Source: Lelliottia sp. WAP21
GTDB taxonomy: Bacteria; Pseudomonadota; Gammaproteobacteria; Enterobacterales; Enterobacteriaceae
NCBI RefSeq assembly: GCF_020532665.2
Contig: NZ_JAIWPG020000016.1
Coordinates: 1-64,000 of the forward strand
DNA length: 64,000 nt
Reading direction: 5' to 3'
Under the pieces are notes generated by a model. The model did not search any database. It was not told the DNA's origin and saw nothing but the letters and a program-made list of their open reading frames with translations. Both the position numbers and the translations under genes were made by a program. Below are positions 42,833-53,433 of the stretch, piece by piece. Each line of letters opens with the position of its first letter. The stretch's first letter is position 1.

Positions 42833-42938
42833 TGTCTGTACTCCAAATCAGTGTTGCCCGACGGCAAGAAGGGTTTGAACCGCTTTTTTTATGCCTGGTG
42901 CCGTCGAGAGATCATGTTTTTACCGTTATCAGCAGAGC

Positions 42939-43202
42939 TTATTTGTACAGTTCTGCTGTTGCGTGCCAGTTGTCGCCTGAACGTGCTTCGATGATGCGGT
43001 AGGCTGATGCACCTTGTTCTTCCGCTTTCTTGTTCAGCATCTCACGCATATCCATCGGAGAAGTGCCGGTTGCGCCAACCGATACGGTACCGATGGCCTG
43101 GCGGTTTTGCGCCTGGTCAGCGTTGATAGAGTCGGCTGCGAAAGCACCGAATGACAGGACAGACAGAACGCTCAGAGCTGCGATAGTAGTTTTGATTTTC
43201 AT
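42939..43202 (-). CDS. yhcN: YhcN, DUF1471 stress protein
   Basis: An 87-residue protein nearly identical to E. coli YhcN (MKIKTTIAALSVLSVLSFGAFAADS), with a signal peptide ending near AFA. E. coli YhcN is induced by cytoplasmic acid and helps against peroxide and acid stress. GAGG precedes the start. The 106 nt to the downstream copy show no strong terminator, so read-through is possible. Confidence 0.94.
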   Translation of the reverse strand: MKIKTTIAALSVLSVLSFGAFAADSINADQAQNRQAIGTVSVGATGTSPMDMREMLNKKAEEQGASAYRIIEARSGDNWHATAELYK

Positions 43203-43578
43203 AATTCTTTACCTCGTCGAATTTATTGGGGTCGCTTATTTCGTGACCCTCATCACAAAATCAAGTATACACTAATCACGCAAAATATTAATACCAGACT
43301 AATGGTTTCCTGTGTAATTACGTGTTAAAAAGCGACATTCTTATAACAAAAATGCATAGAAATGGCTATTTATTGAACACACTCGCGATAAAATTATAAG
43401 TAAATCAAATGGATAACTATCTTTGATTTTTTGTGCGATTTATTGATTTGGTATTCACTGGATGAATGAAAAAAGGCAGGGGAAAGCACTATTTGCTAAA
43501 GTCGTGGACAACACAATATGGGGGGAAACCGTAAGAAGGCAGTAGGTTCCCCGCTGCACGCGTCAACGGGGAAAGAGG
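43203..43578. promoter_or_regulatory. yhcN promoter region and argR 3' region
   Basis: On the minus strand TATACT (complement of 43264-43269) is a likely yhcN -10 element. Between it and the start codon, CGTGA-CCCTCA-TCACA at 43242-43257 matches 9 of 10 CRP core bases, a position suited to repression. Near argR, TTCCCCG/CGGGGAA (43547-43573) forms a possible argR terminator without a T run. The middle is AT-rich with nothing recognised. Confidence 0.45.
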
Positions 43579-44052
<474 letters not shown>

Positions 44053-44075
44053 TCACCCGGAATATGACGAAAGAA

Positions 44076-44113
44076 ACACCATTATTATGCATGTCAATGA
44101 ATTTTTATGCAAA
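44076..44113. promoter_or_regulatory. pair of ARG boxes (argR operator)
   Basis: Box 44096-44113 has core TGAATTTTTATGCA, one mismatch to TGAAT-W4-ATTCA. A weaker box at 44076-44093 keeps the right half (ATGCA) and the AT centre. The boxes are 2 bp apart; ARG boxes come in pairs with 2-3 bp between. They overlap the likely argR promoter. Confidence 0.72.
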
Positions 44114-44220
44114 TTATCTGCCCAATATCGGGCTGAAATAATGTTATGAAAGGGCGGTATTTTATCAAATTTCGTTATCGGAAAACATGCTTAGCTCACG
44201 TCACGCAAATAACCTTAAAA

Positions 44221-44235
44221 GTAAATTAAATGTTA
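44221..44235. promoter_or_regulatory. ArcA box upstream of mdh
   Basis: GTAAATTAAATGTTA matches 14 of 15 bases of the ArcA consensus GTTAATTAAATGTTA. It lies in the 405-nt argR-mdh gap, about 220 bp before mdh. ArcA represses mdh without oxygen in E. coli. The rest of the gap has no gene; the mdh ribosome site is AAGGAG. Confidence 0.65.
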
Positions 44236-44430
44236 TCAAAATGATGTTGTTTTGGGGGCGAGGCAGGGTGTATTGTAACCACCGTCTTGATTGGCGACGT
44301 CGTTACCGAAAAATGCCTCAATCATTCTGGCAACGGTGAAAGGCGCGTGACCTCAAATTCTTTAGCTTCGAAAATTGTAATTGTTTACTTGCTGAATTAA
44401 TGTCGCCGCAACGGAGTCGCAGTAACTTAA

Positions 44431-45393
<963 letters not shown>

Positions 45394-45410
45394 GCACGTC
45401 AGGGAAAATC

Positions 45411-45439
45411 AAACCGGAGCCGATTGCTCCGGTTTTTTT
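45411..45439. terminator. terminator of mdh (and degS)
   Basis: A 10-bp stem (AAACCGGAGC with GCTCCGGTTT) and a T run, 18 nt after mdh. It lies 6 nt beyond the convergent degS stop codon and probably works both ways. Confidence 0.92.
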
Positions 45440-45444
45440 GTGCC

Positions 45445-46512
45445 TTAATTTGTGGCGGGATATTCCTGAATCGTCACCTGAAGCGTGAGTTTCTTATCGT
45501 CACGCATCACTTCCACTGGAATGATGGAACCTGGGCGAATCTCTGCCACCTGGTCCATGGTCTCCAGTGCGGATACGGCTGGAATGCCATTAACCGACAC
45601 AATCACATCGTTCACCTGAAGCCCCGCGTTTGCCGCCGGCCCGCCAGGGGTAACTTCGTTCACCACGATGCCCTGGATTTGATCAATGCCACCACCCTGC
45701 GTATGTAGCGGGGCGATCTCACGGCCACCAATACCGATGTAACCACGAATCACGCGTCCATCACGTATCAGCTTATCCATGATTTTGGTCGCCAGCTGGA
45801 AGGGGATCGCAAAACCAATCCCTTCTGGCGTCTCGCCATCATTGCTTTTATCGAAGGAGAGCGTGTTGATACCCATCAGCTCGCCCAACGAGTTCACCAG
45901 TGCACCACCGGAGTTGCCGTGGTTGATAGAGGCATCCGTTTGCAGAAAGTTTTGTCGGCCTGATGGATTCAGACCAATACGCCCCGTGGCGCTGATGATC
46001 CCCTGGGTAATGGTCTGGCCCAGGTTATACGGGTTGCCGATGGCCATCACCACGTCACCAATGTGCGGCGTACGTTTACGGTTAATGGGGATAACCGGCA
46101 GGCCGCCCGTTGCGTTGATTTTCAGTACCGCGAGATCGGTCAGGCTGTCGGAACCCACCAGCAATGCTTCAAATACGCGGCCATCCTGGAGGGCGACAAT
46201 GATCTGATCGGCGTCGTTAATGACGTGCTTGTTGGTGATGATATAGCCGCGCTCATCCATGATCACGCCGGACCCCAGCGTGCGGATCTCAAGTTGATTA
46301 TGGGTCGAGCTGTTGAGGCCGCGGTTATAGACGTTAACCACGGCTGGCGCAGCACGGCGAACGGCCTGGTTATAACTCACCGGCGTCTCATCCGTACTGT
46401 CAAATTGCGGTGCCGTCAGTTTGTTGAACTGACGTAACGAGGGCATAGTAGCCAGTAACAAACCACCGACCACTAAACCGATGGCGACCGAACGAAGTAG
46501 CTTTAAAACCAT
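45445..46512 (-). CDS. degS: DegS, site-1 protease of the sigma-E response
   Basis: A 355-residue periplasmic serine protease tethered by one N-terminal helix (about 5-23). The catalytic triad is H96, D126 and S201 (NKHVIND, TDLAVL, NHGNSGGAL), at the E. coli positions. One PDZ domain follows, which senses misfolded outer-membrane protein ends and opens the protease to cut RseA. The start gives the E. coli length; a longer frame adds 14 codons without support. degQ lies upstream with a terminator-like hairpin between. Confidence 0.97.
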   Translation of the reverse strand: MVLKLLRSVAIGLVVGGLLLATMPSLRQFNKLTAPQFDSTDETPVSYNQAVRRAAPAVVNVYNRGLNSSTHNQLEIRTLGSGVIMDERGYIITNKHVINDADQIIVALQDGRVFEALLVGSDSLTDLAVLKINATGGLPVIPINRKRTPHIGDVVMAIGNPYNLGQTITQGIISATGRIGLNPSGRQNFLQTDASINHGNSGGALVNSLGELMGINTLSFDKSNDGETPEGIGFAIPFQLATKIMDKLIRDGRVIRGYIGIGGREIAPLHTQGGGIDQIQGIVVNEVTPGGPAANAGLQVNDVIVSVNGIPAVSALETMDQVAEIRPGSIIPVEVMRDDKKLTLQVTIQEYPATN

Positions 46513-46558
46513 GATGCGGGCGTCGTTAATGAAGGAACGGTTGCAGCATAGCATGACT

Positions 46559-46594
46559 TATCGGGACATCACACGCGGCGGTGAGGTCCCGATA
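46559..46594 (-). terminator. terminator after degQ
   Basis: TATCGGGAC and GTCCCGATA form a 9-bp stem around an 18-nt loop that can pair further (TCAC with GTGA). It lies 8 nt past degQ and has no T run. Confidence 0.55.
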
Positions 46595-46602
46595 TGAAAA
46601 TG

Positions 46603-47970
46603 CTAACGTAACAGAATATAGAGTGTGTCATTGCCGCGCACAATCTGTAGCGCAATGACCGTCGGTTTGCTCTCCAGCACCTTACGCATTTCGGCAATCG
46701 ACTGCACCCGGTTACGGTTCACGCCAATAATCACGTCGTCCTTATGCAATCCTGCCTGCGCGGCCGGGCTGCTCTTTTCGACGTTATCAATCGCGATCCC
46801 TTTCGTACCGTCTTTTAACTGTCCATCGCTCAGCGCCGCGCCCTGCAATGCCGGAGCGATCATCTCCGCGCTGGCAGAAGAAGAGGTGCTCTTGTCCAGT
46901 GTAACCTCTACGTCCAGCGGTTTGCCGTCACGCAGCAGGCCCAGCTTCACTTTGGTGCCCGGTTCGGTGGTGGCAATGCGAGAACGCAGTTCGGCAAAGC
47001 TGCTCAGCGGTTTTCCATTCAGGCTGACGATCACATCGCCCGATTTTATGCCCGCTTTTGCCGATCCCGAGTTGGCCAACACTTCACTGACAAAGGCGCC
47101 GCGTTGAACATTAAGGTTGAAGGCTTTGGCGATATCCGCGCTCATCTCCATACCTTTAATGCCCAGCAGCCCGCGTTTCACTTCACCAGAATCGATCAGC
47201 TGTTGTGCCAGCGTGCGGGCCATGTTACTCGGGATGGCGAAACCAATGCCAATACTGCCGCCGCCAGGCGCCAGGATCGCGGTATTAATGCCGATCAGCT
47301 CGCCGTTGAGATTCAGCAATGCGCCGCCCGAGTTACCCCGGTTAATGGAGGCATCGGTCTGGATAAAGTTCTCCAGCCCTTCAAGATTCAACCCGCTGCG
47401 GCCCAGCGCCGAGATGATTCCGGAGGTGGCGGTTTGCCCTAAACCAAACGGATTACCGACCGCGACGGCGAAATCGCCCACGCGAAGTTTGTCGGAATCC
47501 GCGACAGTGATTTGCGTCAGATTGCTTGGATTCTGAATTTGCAGCAGCGCAATGTCGCTTTGCTCATCCCCGCCAATCAGTTTGGCGTCAAACTCGCGCC
47601 CGTCGTTCATCTGAACGCTGATTTTGTCTGCCTGGCTGATGACGTGGTTGTTGGTCAGGACATAGCCTTTAGCGGCATCGATAACGACACCTGACCCTAA
47701 GCCTTCAAAGGGCTGGGCCTGCTGATCGGGTGCATCCTCACCAAAATATTTTTTCAACTCTTCCGGCACGCGCTGGCTCTGCACGGCGGTTCCTTCTACC
47801 TGTACGCTGACCACCGCTGGCAAGACTTTCTCCAGCATCGGCGCCAGGCTCGGCAGGGCTGCCTGACCTGGCACTTGCGCAGGTAATGCGGCGGCAGTGG
47901 CGTAGGACGCCGTAAGAGATAACCCGACACTTAACGCTAACGCGCTTAACAGCTGGTTTTTTTTCTTCAT
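46603..47970 (-). CDS. degQ: DegQ, periplasmic serine protease
   Basis: A 455-residue HtrA-family protease and chaperone. Signal peptide to about residue 27 (ASYATAA), catalytic triad H109, D139 and S214 (NNHVISQ, SDIALLQ, NRGNSGGAL), then two PDZ domains. It degrades misfolded periplasmic proteins, mainly at lower pH than DegP. Length and residue positions equal those of E. coli. Confidence 0.97.
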   Translation of the reverse strand: MKKKNQLLSALALSVGLSLTASYATAAALPAQVPGQAALPSLAPMLEKVLPAVVSVQVEGTAVQSQRVPEELKKYFGEDAPDQQAQPFEGLGSGVVIDAAKGYVLTNNHVISQADKISVQMNDGREFDAKLIGGDEQSDIALLQIQNPSNLTQITVADSDKLRVGDFAVAVGNPFGLGQTATSGIISALGRSGLNLEGLENFIQTDASINRGNSGGALLNLNGELIGINTAILAPGGGSIGIGFAIPSNMARTLAQQLIDSGEVKRGLLGIKGMEMSADIAKAFNLNVQRGAFVSEVLANSGSAKAGIKSGDVIVSLNGKPLSSFAELRSRIATTEPGTKVKLGLLRDGKPLDVEVTLDKSTSSSASAEMIAPALQGAALSDGQLKDGTKGIAIDNVEKSSPAAQAGLHKDDVIIGVNRNRVQSIAEMRKVLESKPTVIALQIVRGNDTLYILLR

Positions 47971-48095
47971 TGACGCTGGCTCTCGTAACCTGGAAGTAAG
48001 GAAAAACGGCCCAAAAACAGTTTGATGTTATTGAATTTTAAATCACTGAACAATGAGGTAATTGACTAAATAATAGCTGGGGTCAGGCAGAAAGG

Positions 48096-48118
48096 ACGGG
48101 CGCATGGCCTGCGCCCGT
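48096..48118 (-). terminator. terminator after zapG
   Basis: A 9-bp stem (ACGGGCGCA with TGCGCCCGT) with a 5-nt loop, 23 nt past the zapG stop codon on the minus strand. The following CCTTTC is a poor T run. Confidence 0.65.
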
Positions 48119-48140
48119 AAAATATATTGTCGTTGTGCGA

Positions 48141-48539
48141 TTAGTCGCGTTTTGCGCCACCACGCAGCAGGCCAGATGCACCGTCTGAGTAGTCTCGAGG
48201 CATTTGAACCGGTACCTGATCGTTGCCGGCTTCAGATTCCGCCAGACGGTTGCGGAAGGGGTTGGTTTCCGCGGTCATTTCAGGCAGCAGGCTGCTGGAG
48301 CTTTTTGCCATGTGTTGATACAGCTGACGATAGTCGGTTGCCATGTTATCAAGCAGCTCGGCGCTTCGGGCAAAGTGACTGACCAGCTCTTCACGATACT
48401 CTTCCAGCTCAGCTTTGTTTTTCTCCAGTTCGTATTGTAACGACTGTTGCTGACGCAATTTGCGATTACCGAAACGCATGGCCACGGCGCCGATTGCGAT
48501 GCCGACGACTAAACCAATTAGCGCATATTCCCAGGTCAT
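48141..48539 (-). CDS. zapG: ZapG (YhcB), envelope growth and division protein
   Basis: A 132-residue protein with one N-terminal helix (YALIGLVVGIAIGAVAM), a long coiled coil (about 25-80) and a disordered tail. It matches E. coli YhcB in length. It interacts with division and elongation proteins and helps coordinate peptidoglycan and outer-membrane synthesis. It is divergent from zapE, with 189 nt between that hold both promoters. Confidence 0.95.
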   Translation of the reverse strand: MTWEYALIGLVVGIAIGAVAMRFGNRKLRQQQSLQYELEKNKAELEEYREELVSHFARSAELLDNMATDYRQLYQHMAKSSSSLLPEMTAETNPFRNRLAESEAGNDQVPVQMPRDYSDGASGLLRGGAKRD

Positions 48540-48728
48540 GAACTTCTCCCGTTGTCTTGTGGATCCGTAGGGTATCGGCGCGGCTCCTGCCTGTGCCTGA
48601 TTATGCCACTATAACCGCTATTCCGGCAGAAGTGGAATCCTGACGTATCATCGCGTACTGTAGAACGGCCTTTTTTTCGTCGATCGATCAAAATGGCGCG
48701 GTTTAATTGAAGGAAAAACAACAAGATT

Positions 48729-49853
48729 ATGCAAAACCTTTCCCCTGTATCGCGATACCAACATGCCCTCAGCGAAGGGTCTCACCAGCCGGACGACGTA
48801 CAGCGTGACGCGGTAAATCGTCTTGAATCCATTTATCAGGCACTGACGACTAAGCCCTCTGAGCCTGTACAAGGCGGTGGGCTTAAAGCGGCACTGGGCC
48901 GGTTGCTGGGGAAAAGTGAAGCGCACACTCCCTCTGCGGTTCGTGGCCTCTATATGTGGGGCGGCGTGGGGCGGGGTAAAACCTGGCTGATGGATATGTT
49001 CTATCAAAGTCTGCCAGGCGCGCGTAAACAGCGTCTGCATTTTCATCGCTTTATGCTGCGGGTGCATGAAGAACTCACGGCGCTGCAAGGGCAAAGCGAT
49101 CCGCTGGAGATTATTGCCGATCGCTTTAAAGCGGAGACGGACGTGCTTTGTTTTGACGAATTTTTTGTCTCAGACATCACCGATGCCATGCTACTCGGCG
49201 GCCTGATGAAAGCGCTTTTTGCCCGGGGAATCACCCTGGTGGCCACCTCAAATATTCCGCCAGACGATCTGTATCGTAATGGCCTGCAACGCCCACGCTT
49301 TCTGCCTGCCATTGATGCGATTAAACAACATTGCGACATCATGAACGTTGATGCCGGAGTGGATTACCGCCTGCGCACGCTCACGCAGGCTCACCTCTGG
49401 CTTTCGCCCTTAAACGACGACACGCGCGCTCAGATGGATAAATTGTGGCTGGCGCTTGCCGGGGCGAAGCGCGGTAACGCGCCAGAGCTGGAAATTAACC
49501 ATCGCGCCATGCCCACGCTGGGCGTCGAGAATCAAACGCTGGCGGTCTCGTTTGCCACGCTCTGCGTCGATGCTCGCAGCCAGCATGACTACATTGCGCT
49601 ATCGCGTCTCTTCCACACCGTTATGCTGTTTGACGTACCGGTCATGACGCCTCTGATGGAGAGCGAGGCCCGGCGGTTTATCGCGCTGGTCGATGAATTT
49701 TACGAGCGGCACGTCAAGCTGGTGGTCAGCGCCGCGGTACCTTTATATGAGATCTACCAGGGCGAGCGCCTCAAATTTGAGTTCCAGCGCTGCGTGTCGC
49801 GCCTGCAGGAGATGCAAAGCGAAGAGTACCTTAAACGCCAGCACATGCCATAA
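48729..49853 (+). CDS. zapE: ZapE, AAA+ cell-division ATPase
   Basis: A 374-residue AFG1-type ATPase (E. coli 375). Walker A is GGVGRGKTWLMD and Walker B VLCFDEFFVSD; the sensor region is LVATSNIPPDDLY. It acts at the Z-ring in late division and is needed under low oxygen or heat. GAAGG stands upstream of the start. It is transcribed alone, followed by the rplM promoter region. Confidence 0.95.
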   Translation: MQNLSPVSRYQHALSEGSHQPDDVQRDAVNRLESIYQALTTKPSEPVQGGGLKAALGRLLGKSEAHTPSAVRGLYMWGGVGRGKTWLMDMFYQSLPGARKQRLHFHRFMLRVHEELTALQGQSDPLEIIADRFKAETDVLCFDEFFVSDITDAMLLGGLMKALFARGITLVATSNIPPDDLYRNGLQRPRFLPAIDAIKQHCDIMNVDAGVDYRLRTLTQAHLWLSPLNDDTRAQMDKLWLALAGAKRGNAPELEINHRAMPTLGVENQTLAVSFATLCVDARSQHDYIALSRLFHTVMLFDVPVMTPLMESEARRFIALVDEFYERHVKLVVSAAVPLYEIYQGERLKFEFQRCVSRLQEMQSEEYLKRQHMP

Positions 49854-49860
49854 ATGCCGC

Positions 49861-49898
49861 CCTTTCCCCGTGAGAGAGGGGCCGGAGGTGAGGACACC
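49861..49898 (+). repeat. CCCTCTCC/GGGAGAGGG-type dispersed repeat, degenerate copy
   Basis: The sequence CCCCGTGAGAGAGGGGCC followed by GGAGGTGAGGACACC resembles a short hairpin repeat common in Enterobacter, Klebsiella and Pseudomonas genomes. It starts 8 nt after zapE and may serve as its terminator. Identification is from memory of the pattern. Confidence 0.45.
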
Positions 49899-49950
49899 AT
49901 GCCGCACGTTCGCTACCGCCAAAAAACCCGTTTCAAATCACATTTAGGGG

Positions 49951-49979
49951 TCGACCTTTGACCCCGACTTCTCTATAAT
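49951..49979 (+). promoter_or_regulatory. rplM-rpsI promoter
   Basis: TCGACC, 17 bp, TATAAT. The predicted start near 49986 leaves a leader of about 155 nt before rplM. In E. coli the rplM leader mRNA is the target of autoregulation by L13; a similar role here is inferred. Confidence 0.75.
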
Positions 49980-50055
49980 CTTGCGACCCCACGTTACGAG
50001 AAGGTTTTTTTCCCAAAACTTTCTATGTGCTGGCATAGGCTATTCGAAGGGGTAG

Positions 50056-50571
<516 letters not shown>

Positions 50572-50583
50572 TCGGGATTATAG

Positions 50584-50979
<396 letters not shown>

Positions 50980-51010
50980 TCTCCTTCTGCGTACGCAGAG
51001 CGATTGGCGA

Positions 51011-51035
51011 AAAACCCGCTTCGGCGGGTTTTTTT
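51011..51035 (+). terminator. terminator of rplM-rpsI
   Basis: A 9-bp stem (AAAACCCGC with GCGGGTTTT) around a TTCG loop, then a T run. Confidence 0.93.
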
Positions 51036-51051
51036 ATCTCTCACACCCAGG

Positions 51052-51092
51052 TTATCCACAGCGGGTGTCCCTTTTCCTTCACTTTTTCCACA
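51052..51092 (+). promoter_or_regulatory. two DnaA boxes upstream of sspA
   Basis: TTATCCACA at 51052-51060 is a perfect DnaA box; TTTTCCACA at 51084-51092 fits the relaxed consensus TTWTNCACA. Both have the same orientation and are 32 bp apart, in the 308-nt rpsI-sspA gap. Binding by DnaA is not proven by sequence. Confidence 0.55.
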
Positions 51093-51179
51093 TTTCCAGA
51101 ATCGCCTCACCACAAACCCTGCAAAATCTGGTAAACTATCATCCAATTTTCTGCCCAAATGTCGGTGAATACTCGATTT

Positions 51180-51198
51180 TTGTTCAAGTTTTGAACAA
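51180..51198. promoter_or_regulatory. palindrome and candidate Fis site upstream of sspA
   Basis: TTGTTCAA-GTT-TTGAACAA is a perfect inverted repeat. Its inner 15 bp fit the Fis consensus GNTYAAWWWTTRANC with one mismatch. It lies about 90 bp before sspA, so it could modulate the sspA promoter. Confidence 0.55.
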
Positions 51199-51287
51199 TA
51201 ACGGCTGTTCCCTGGATGGGTGACAAATCATCTGGCTAGCCCTTGTGGCTGGTAGCAGTACTATTCTGAATATACCTGGAGGTTTTC

Positions 51288-51926
51288 ATGGCTGTCGCTG
51301 CCAACAAACGTTCGGTAATGACGCTGTTTTCTGGTCCTACTGACATTTATAGCCATCAGGTTCGTATCGTGCTGGCCGAGAAAGGTGTCAGTTTTGAGAT
51401 CGAGCATGTGGAAAAGGATAACCCACCTCAGGATCTTATTGATCTCAACCCGAACCAGAGCGTACCAACGCTGGTGGATCGCGAGCTGACCCTGTGGGAA
51501 TCCCGCATCATTATGGAATATCTGGATGAGCGATTCCCTCATCCGCCGCTGATGCCGGTTTATCCGGTTGCGCGTGGCGAAAGCCGCCTGTATATGCAGC
51601 GTATCGAGAAAGACTGGTACACGCTGATGAACGTTATCAGCAACGGTACCTCCTCAGAAGCAGACGCAGCACGTAAGCAACTGCGTGAAGAGCTGCTGGC
51701 AATTGCGCCTGTGTTCGGTCAGAAGCCGTTCTTCCTGAGCGATGAGTTCAGCCTGGTGGATTGCTACCTGGCGCCGCTGTTGTGGCGTCTGCAGGCTCTG
51801 GGCGTGGAGTTCAGCGGTCCAGGTTCTAAAGAGTTGAAAGGGTACATGACGCGCGTATTCGAACGTGATTCATTCCTGGCTTCTCTGACTGAACCAGAAC
51901 GTGAAATGCGTCTCGGCCGGGGTTAA
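51288..51926 (+). CDS. sspA: SspA, stringent starvation protein A
   Basis: A 212-residue glutathione-S-transferase-like protein without the catalytic activity of that family. The thioredoxin-like N-terminal domain (about 10-85) is followed by a helical domain; the surface-pocket segment VYPVARGESRLYM is present. It binds RNA polymerase and helps transcription in stationary phase and acid stress. GGAGG lies upstream. It is first in sspAB. Confidence 0.96.
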   Translation: MAVAANKRSVMTLFSGPTDIYSHQVRIVLAEKGVSFEIEHVEKDNPPQDLIDLNPNQSVPTLVDRELTLWESRIIMEYLDERFPHPPLMPVYPVARGESRLYMQRIEKDWYTLMNVISNGTSSEADAARKQLREELLAIAPVFGQKPFFLSDEFSLVDCYLAPLLWRLQALGVEFSGPGSKELKGYMTRVFERDSFLASLTEPEREMRLGRG

Positions 51927-51931
51927 TCATT

Positions 51932-52429
51932 GTGGAAATGTCACAGCTTTCTCCACGCCGTCCGTATCTGCTGCGCGCATTCTATGAATGGTTGCTGGAT
52001 AACCAGCTCACGCCGCACCTGGTTGTGGATGTGACGTTGCCGGACGTGCAGGTTCCGATGGAATATGCACGTGACGGACAGATCGTACTCAATATCGCCC
52101 CGCGTGCGGTAGGCAACCTGGAACTGGCGAATGACGAAGTGCGCTTCAATGCGCGTTTCGGCGGCGTTCCACGTCAGGTTTCCGTGCCGCTGGCGGCAGT
52201 ACTGGCGATTTATGCGCGTGAAAACGGTGCGGGTACTATGTTTGAGCCAGAGACGGCTTACGACGAAGACGTTGCCAGTCTCAACGATGAAGTAGGGCCC
52301 GCCGAGAGCGAAAGCGAAACGGTGATGTCCCTTATCGATGGTGACAAACCCGATCATGATGACGACAATGACCCTGATGATACGCCGCCTCCGCGCGGTG
52401 GTCGTCCGGCGTTACGCGTCGTTAAATAA
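51932..52429 (+). CDS. sspB: SspB, ClpXP adaptor
   Basis: A 165-residue adaptor that delivers ssrA-tagged proteins to the ClpXP protease. The tag-binding domain fills residues 1-115; a flexible acidic linker (DGDKPDHDDDNDPDD) follows; the C-terminal tail GGRPALRVVK docks on ClpX. The start is GTG, 5 nt after the sspA stop codon, and aligns with the E. coli start. Confidence 0.96.
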   Translation: MEMSQLSPRRPYLLRAFYEWLLDNQLTPHLVVDVTLPDVQVPMEYARDGQIVLNIAPRAVGNLELANDEVRFNARFGGVPRQVSVPLAAVLAIYARENGAGTMFEPETAYDEDVASLNDEVGPAESESETVMSLIDGDKPDHDDDNDPDDTPPPRGGRPALRVVK

Positions 52430-52430
52430 C

Positions 52431-52456
52431 AAACAGGCCCCTCGGGCCTGTTTTGC
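52431..52456 (+). terminator. terminator of sspAB
   Basis: ACAGGCCC and GGGCCTGT close a 3-nt loop, followed by a short T run, directly after sspB. Confidence 0.9.
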
Positions 52457-52530
52457 TTTATGCCCCTTTTCGCCACCTCTGACATCCTGTGATATGATGA
52501 ATTGTTCCCCCTTTTCGGCACCGGACTGCA

Positions 52531-53313
52531 ATGAAACCACTTGATCTTAAAGCTGAAAACTCCACTGAAACCATTGGTCGCACCCTGCGACGTCGTCCAC
52601 TGGCGCGTAAAAAGCTGTCCGATATGGTGGAAGAAGAGCTGGAGCAGATGATTCGTCGTAAGGAATTTGCCCAGGATGAACAGCTGCCCTCTGAGCGTGA
52701 GCTGATGGAATTTTTCAATGTGGGCCGTCCGTCCGTTCGCGAGGCGCTTGCGGCGTTAAAACGCAAAGGTCTGGTGCAAATCAACAATGGAGAACGCGCG
52801 CGCGTCTCTATGCCTTCAGCAGACACCATCATCGGTGAACTCTCTGGAATGGCGAAGGATTTCCTGACGCAGCCCGGCGGCATCGCGCATTTTGAGCAGC
52901 TACGTCTCTTCTTTGAGTCCAGCCTGGTCCGTTATGCCGCTGAATTCGCCACCGACGAACAAATAGAGAGGCTGACCCAGGCACTGGCAATCAACAGCCA
53001 GTCGCTGGATGACAACGCGCTGTTCATCCGTTCCGATGTGGATTTCCACCGCGTGCTGGCCGAAATTCCCGGTAATCCTATCTTTATGGCGATCCACGTT
53101 GCGCTGCTCGACTGGCTGATTGCTGCGCGTCCAAAAGTGCCCGATGCCGATCTGTATCAGCACAACAACGTGAGTTATCACCAGCACATCGCTATCGTCG
53201 ATGCGATTCGCCGCCGCGATCCCGATGAAGCCGACCGTGCGCTTCAGTCCCACCTCAACAGCGTTTCCGCCACCTGGCATGCCATCGGTCAGGGATCAAC
53301 CGCGAAAAAATAA
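52531..53313 (+). CDS. nanR: NanR, sialic acid regulator
   Basis: A 260-residue GntR-family repressor of the FadR subgroup (E. coli 263). The winged helix lies at about 30-100 ([25 protein letters not shown]), the effector domain after it, with metal-binding histidines plausible in DVDFHRVLA and SYHQHIAIV. It represses the nan genes and is released by N-acetylneuraminate. Three GGTATA repeats follow the gene. Confidence 0.95.
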   Translation: MKPLDLKAENSTETIGRTLRRRPLARKKLSDMVEEELEQMIRRKEFAQDEQLPSERELMEFFNVGRPSVREALAALKRKGLVQINNGERARVSMPSADTIIGELSGMAKDFLTQPGGIAHFEQLRLFFESSLVRYAAEFATDEQIERLTQALAINSQSLDDNALFIRSDVDFHRVLAEIPGNPIFMAIHVALLDWLIAARPKVPDADLYQHNNVSYHQHIAIVDAIRRRDPDEADRALQSHLNSVSATWHAIGQGSTAKK

Positions 53314-53375
53314 GATCCTTTAGTGAAGTGGATCGCAATATAAGCGATCTGTATGGGGTGCTGCTTATTTGATCT

Positions 53376-53398
53376 GGTATAACAGGTATAAAGGTATA
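53376..53398. promoter_or_regulatory. NanR operator
   Basis: Three direct GGTATA repeats begin at 53376, 53385 and 53393. This is the known NanR-binding pattern of the E. coli nanA promoter. It ends 35 nt before nanA. Confidence 0.92.
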
Positions 53399-53433
53399 TC
53401 GATAAAACAGATCACTTAACCCTTGAGGTATCT

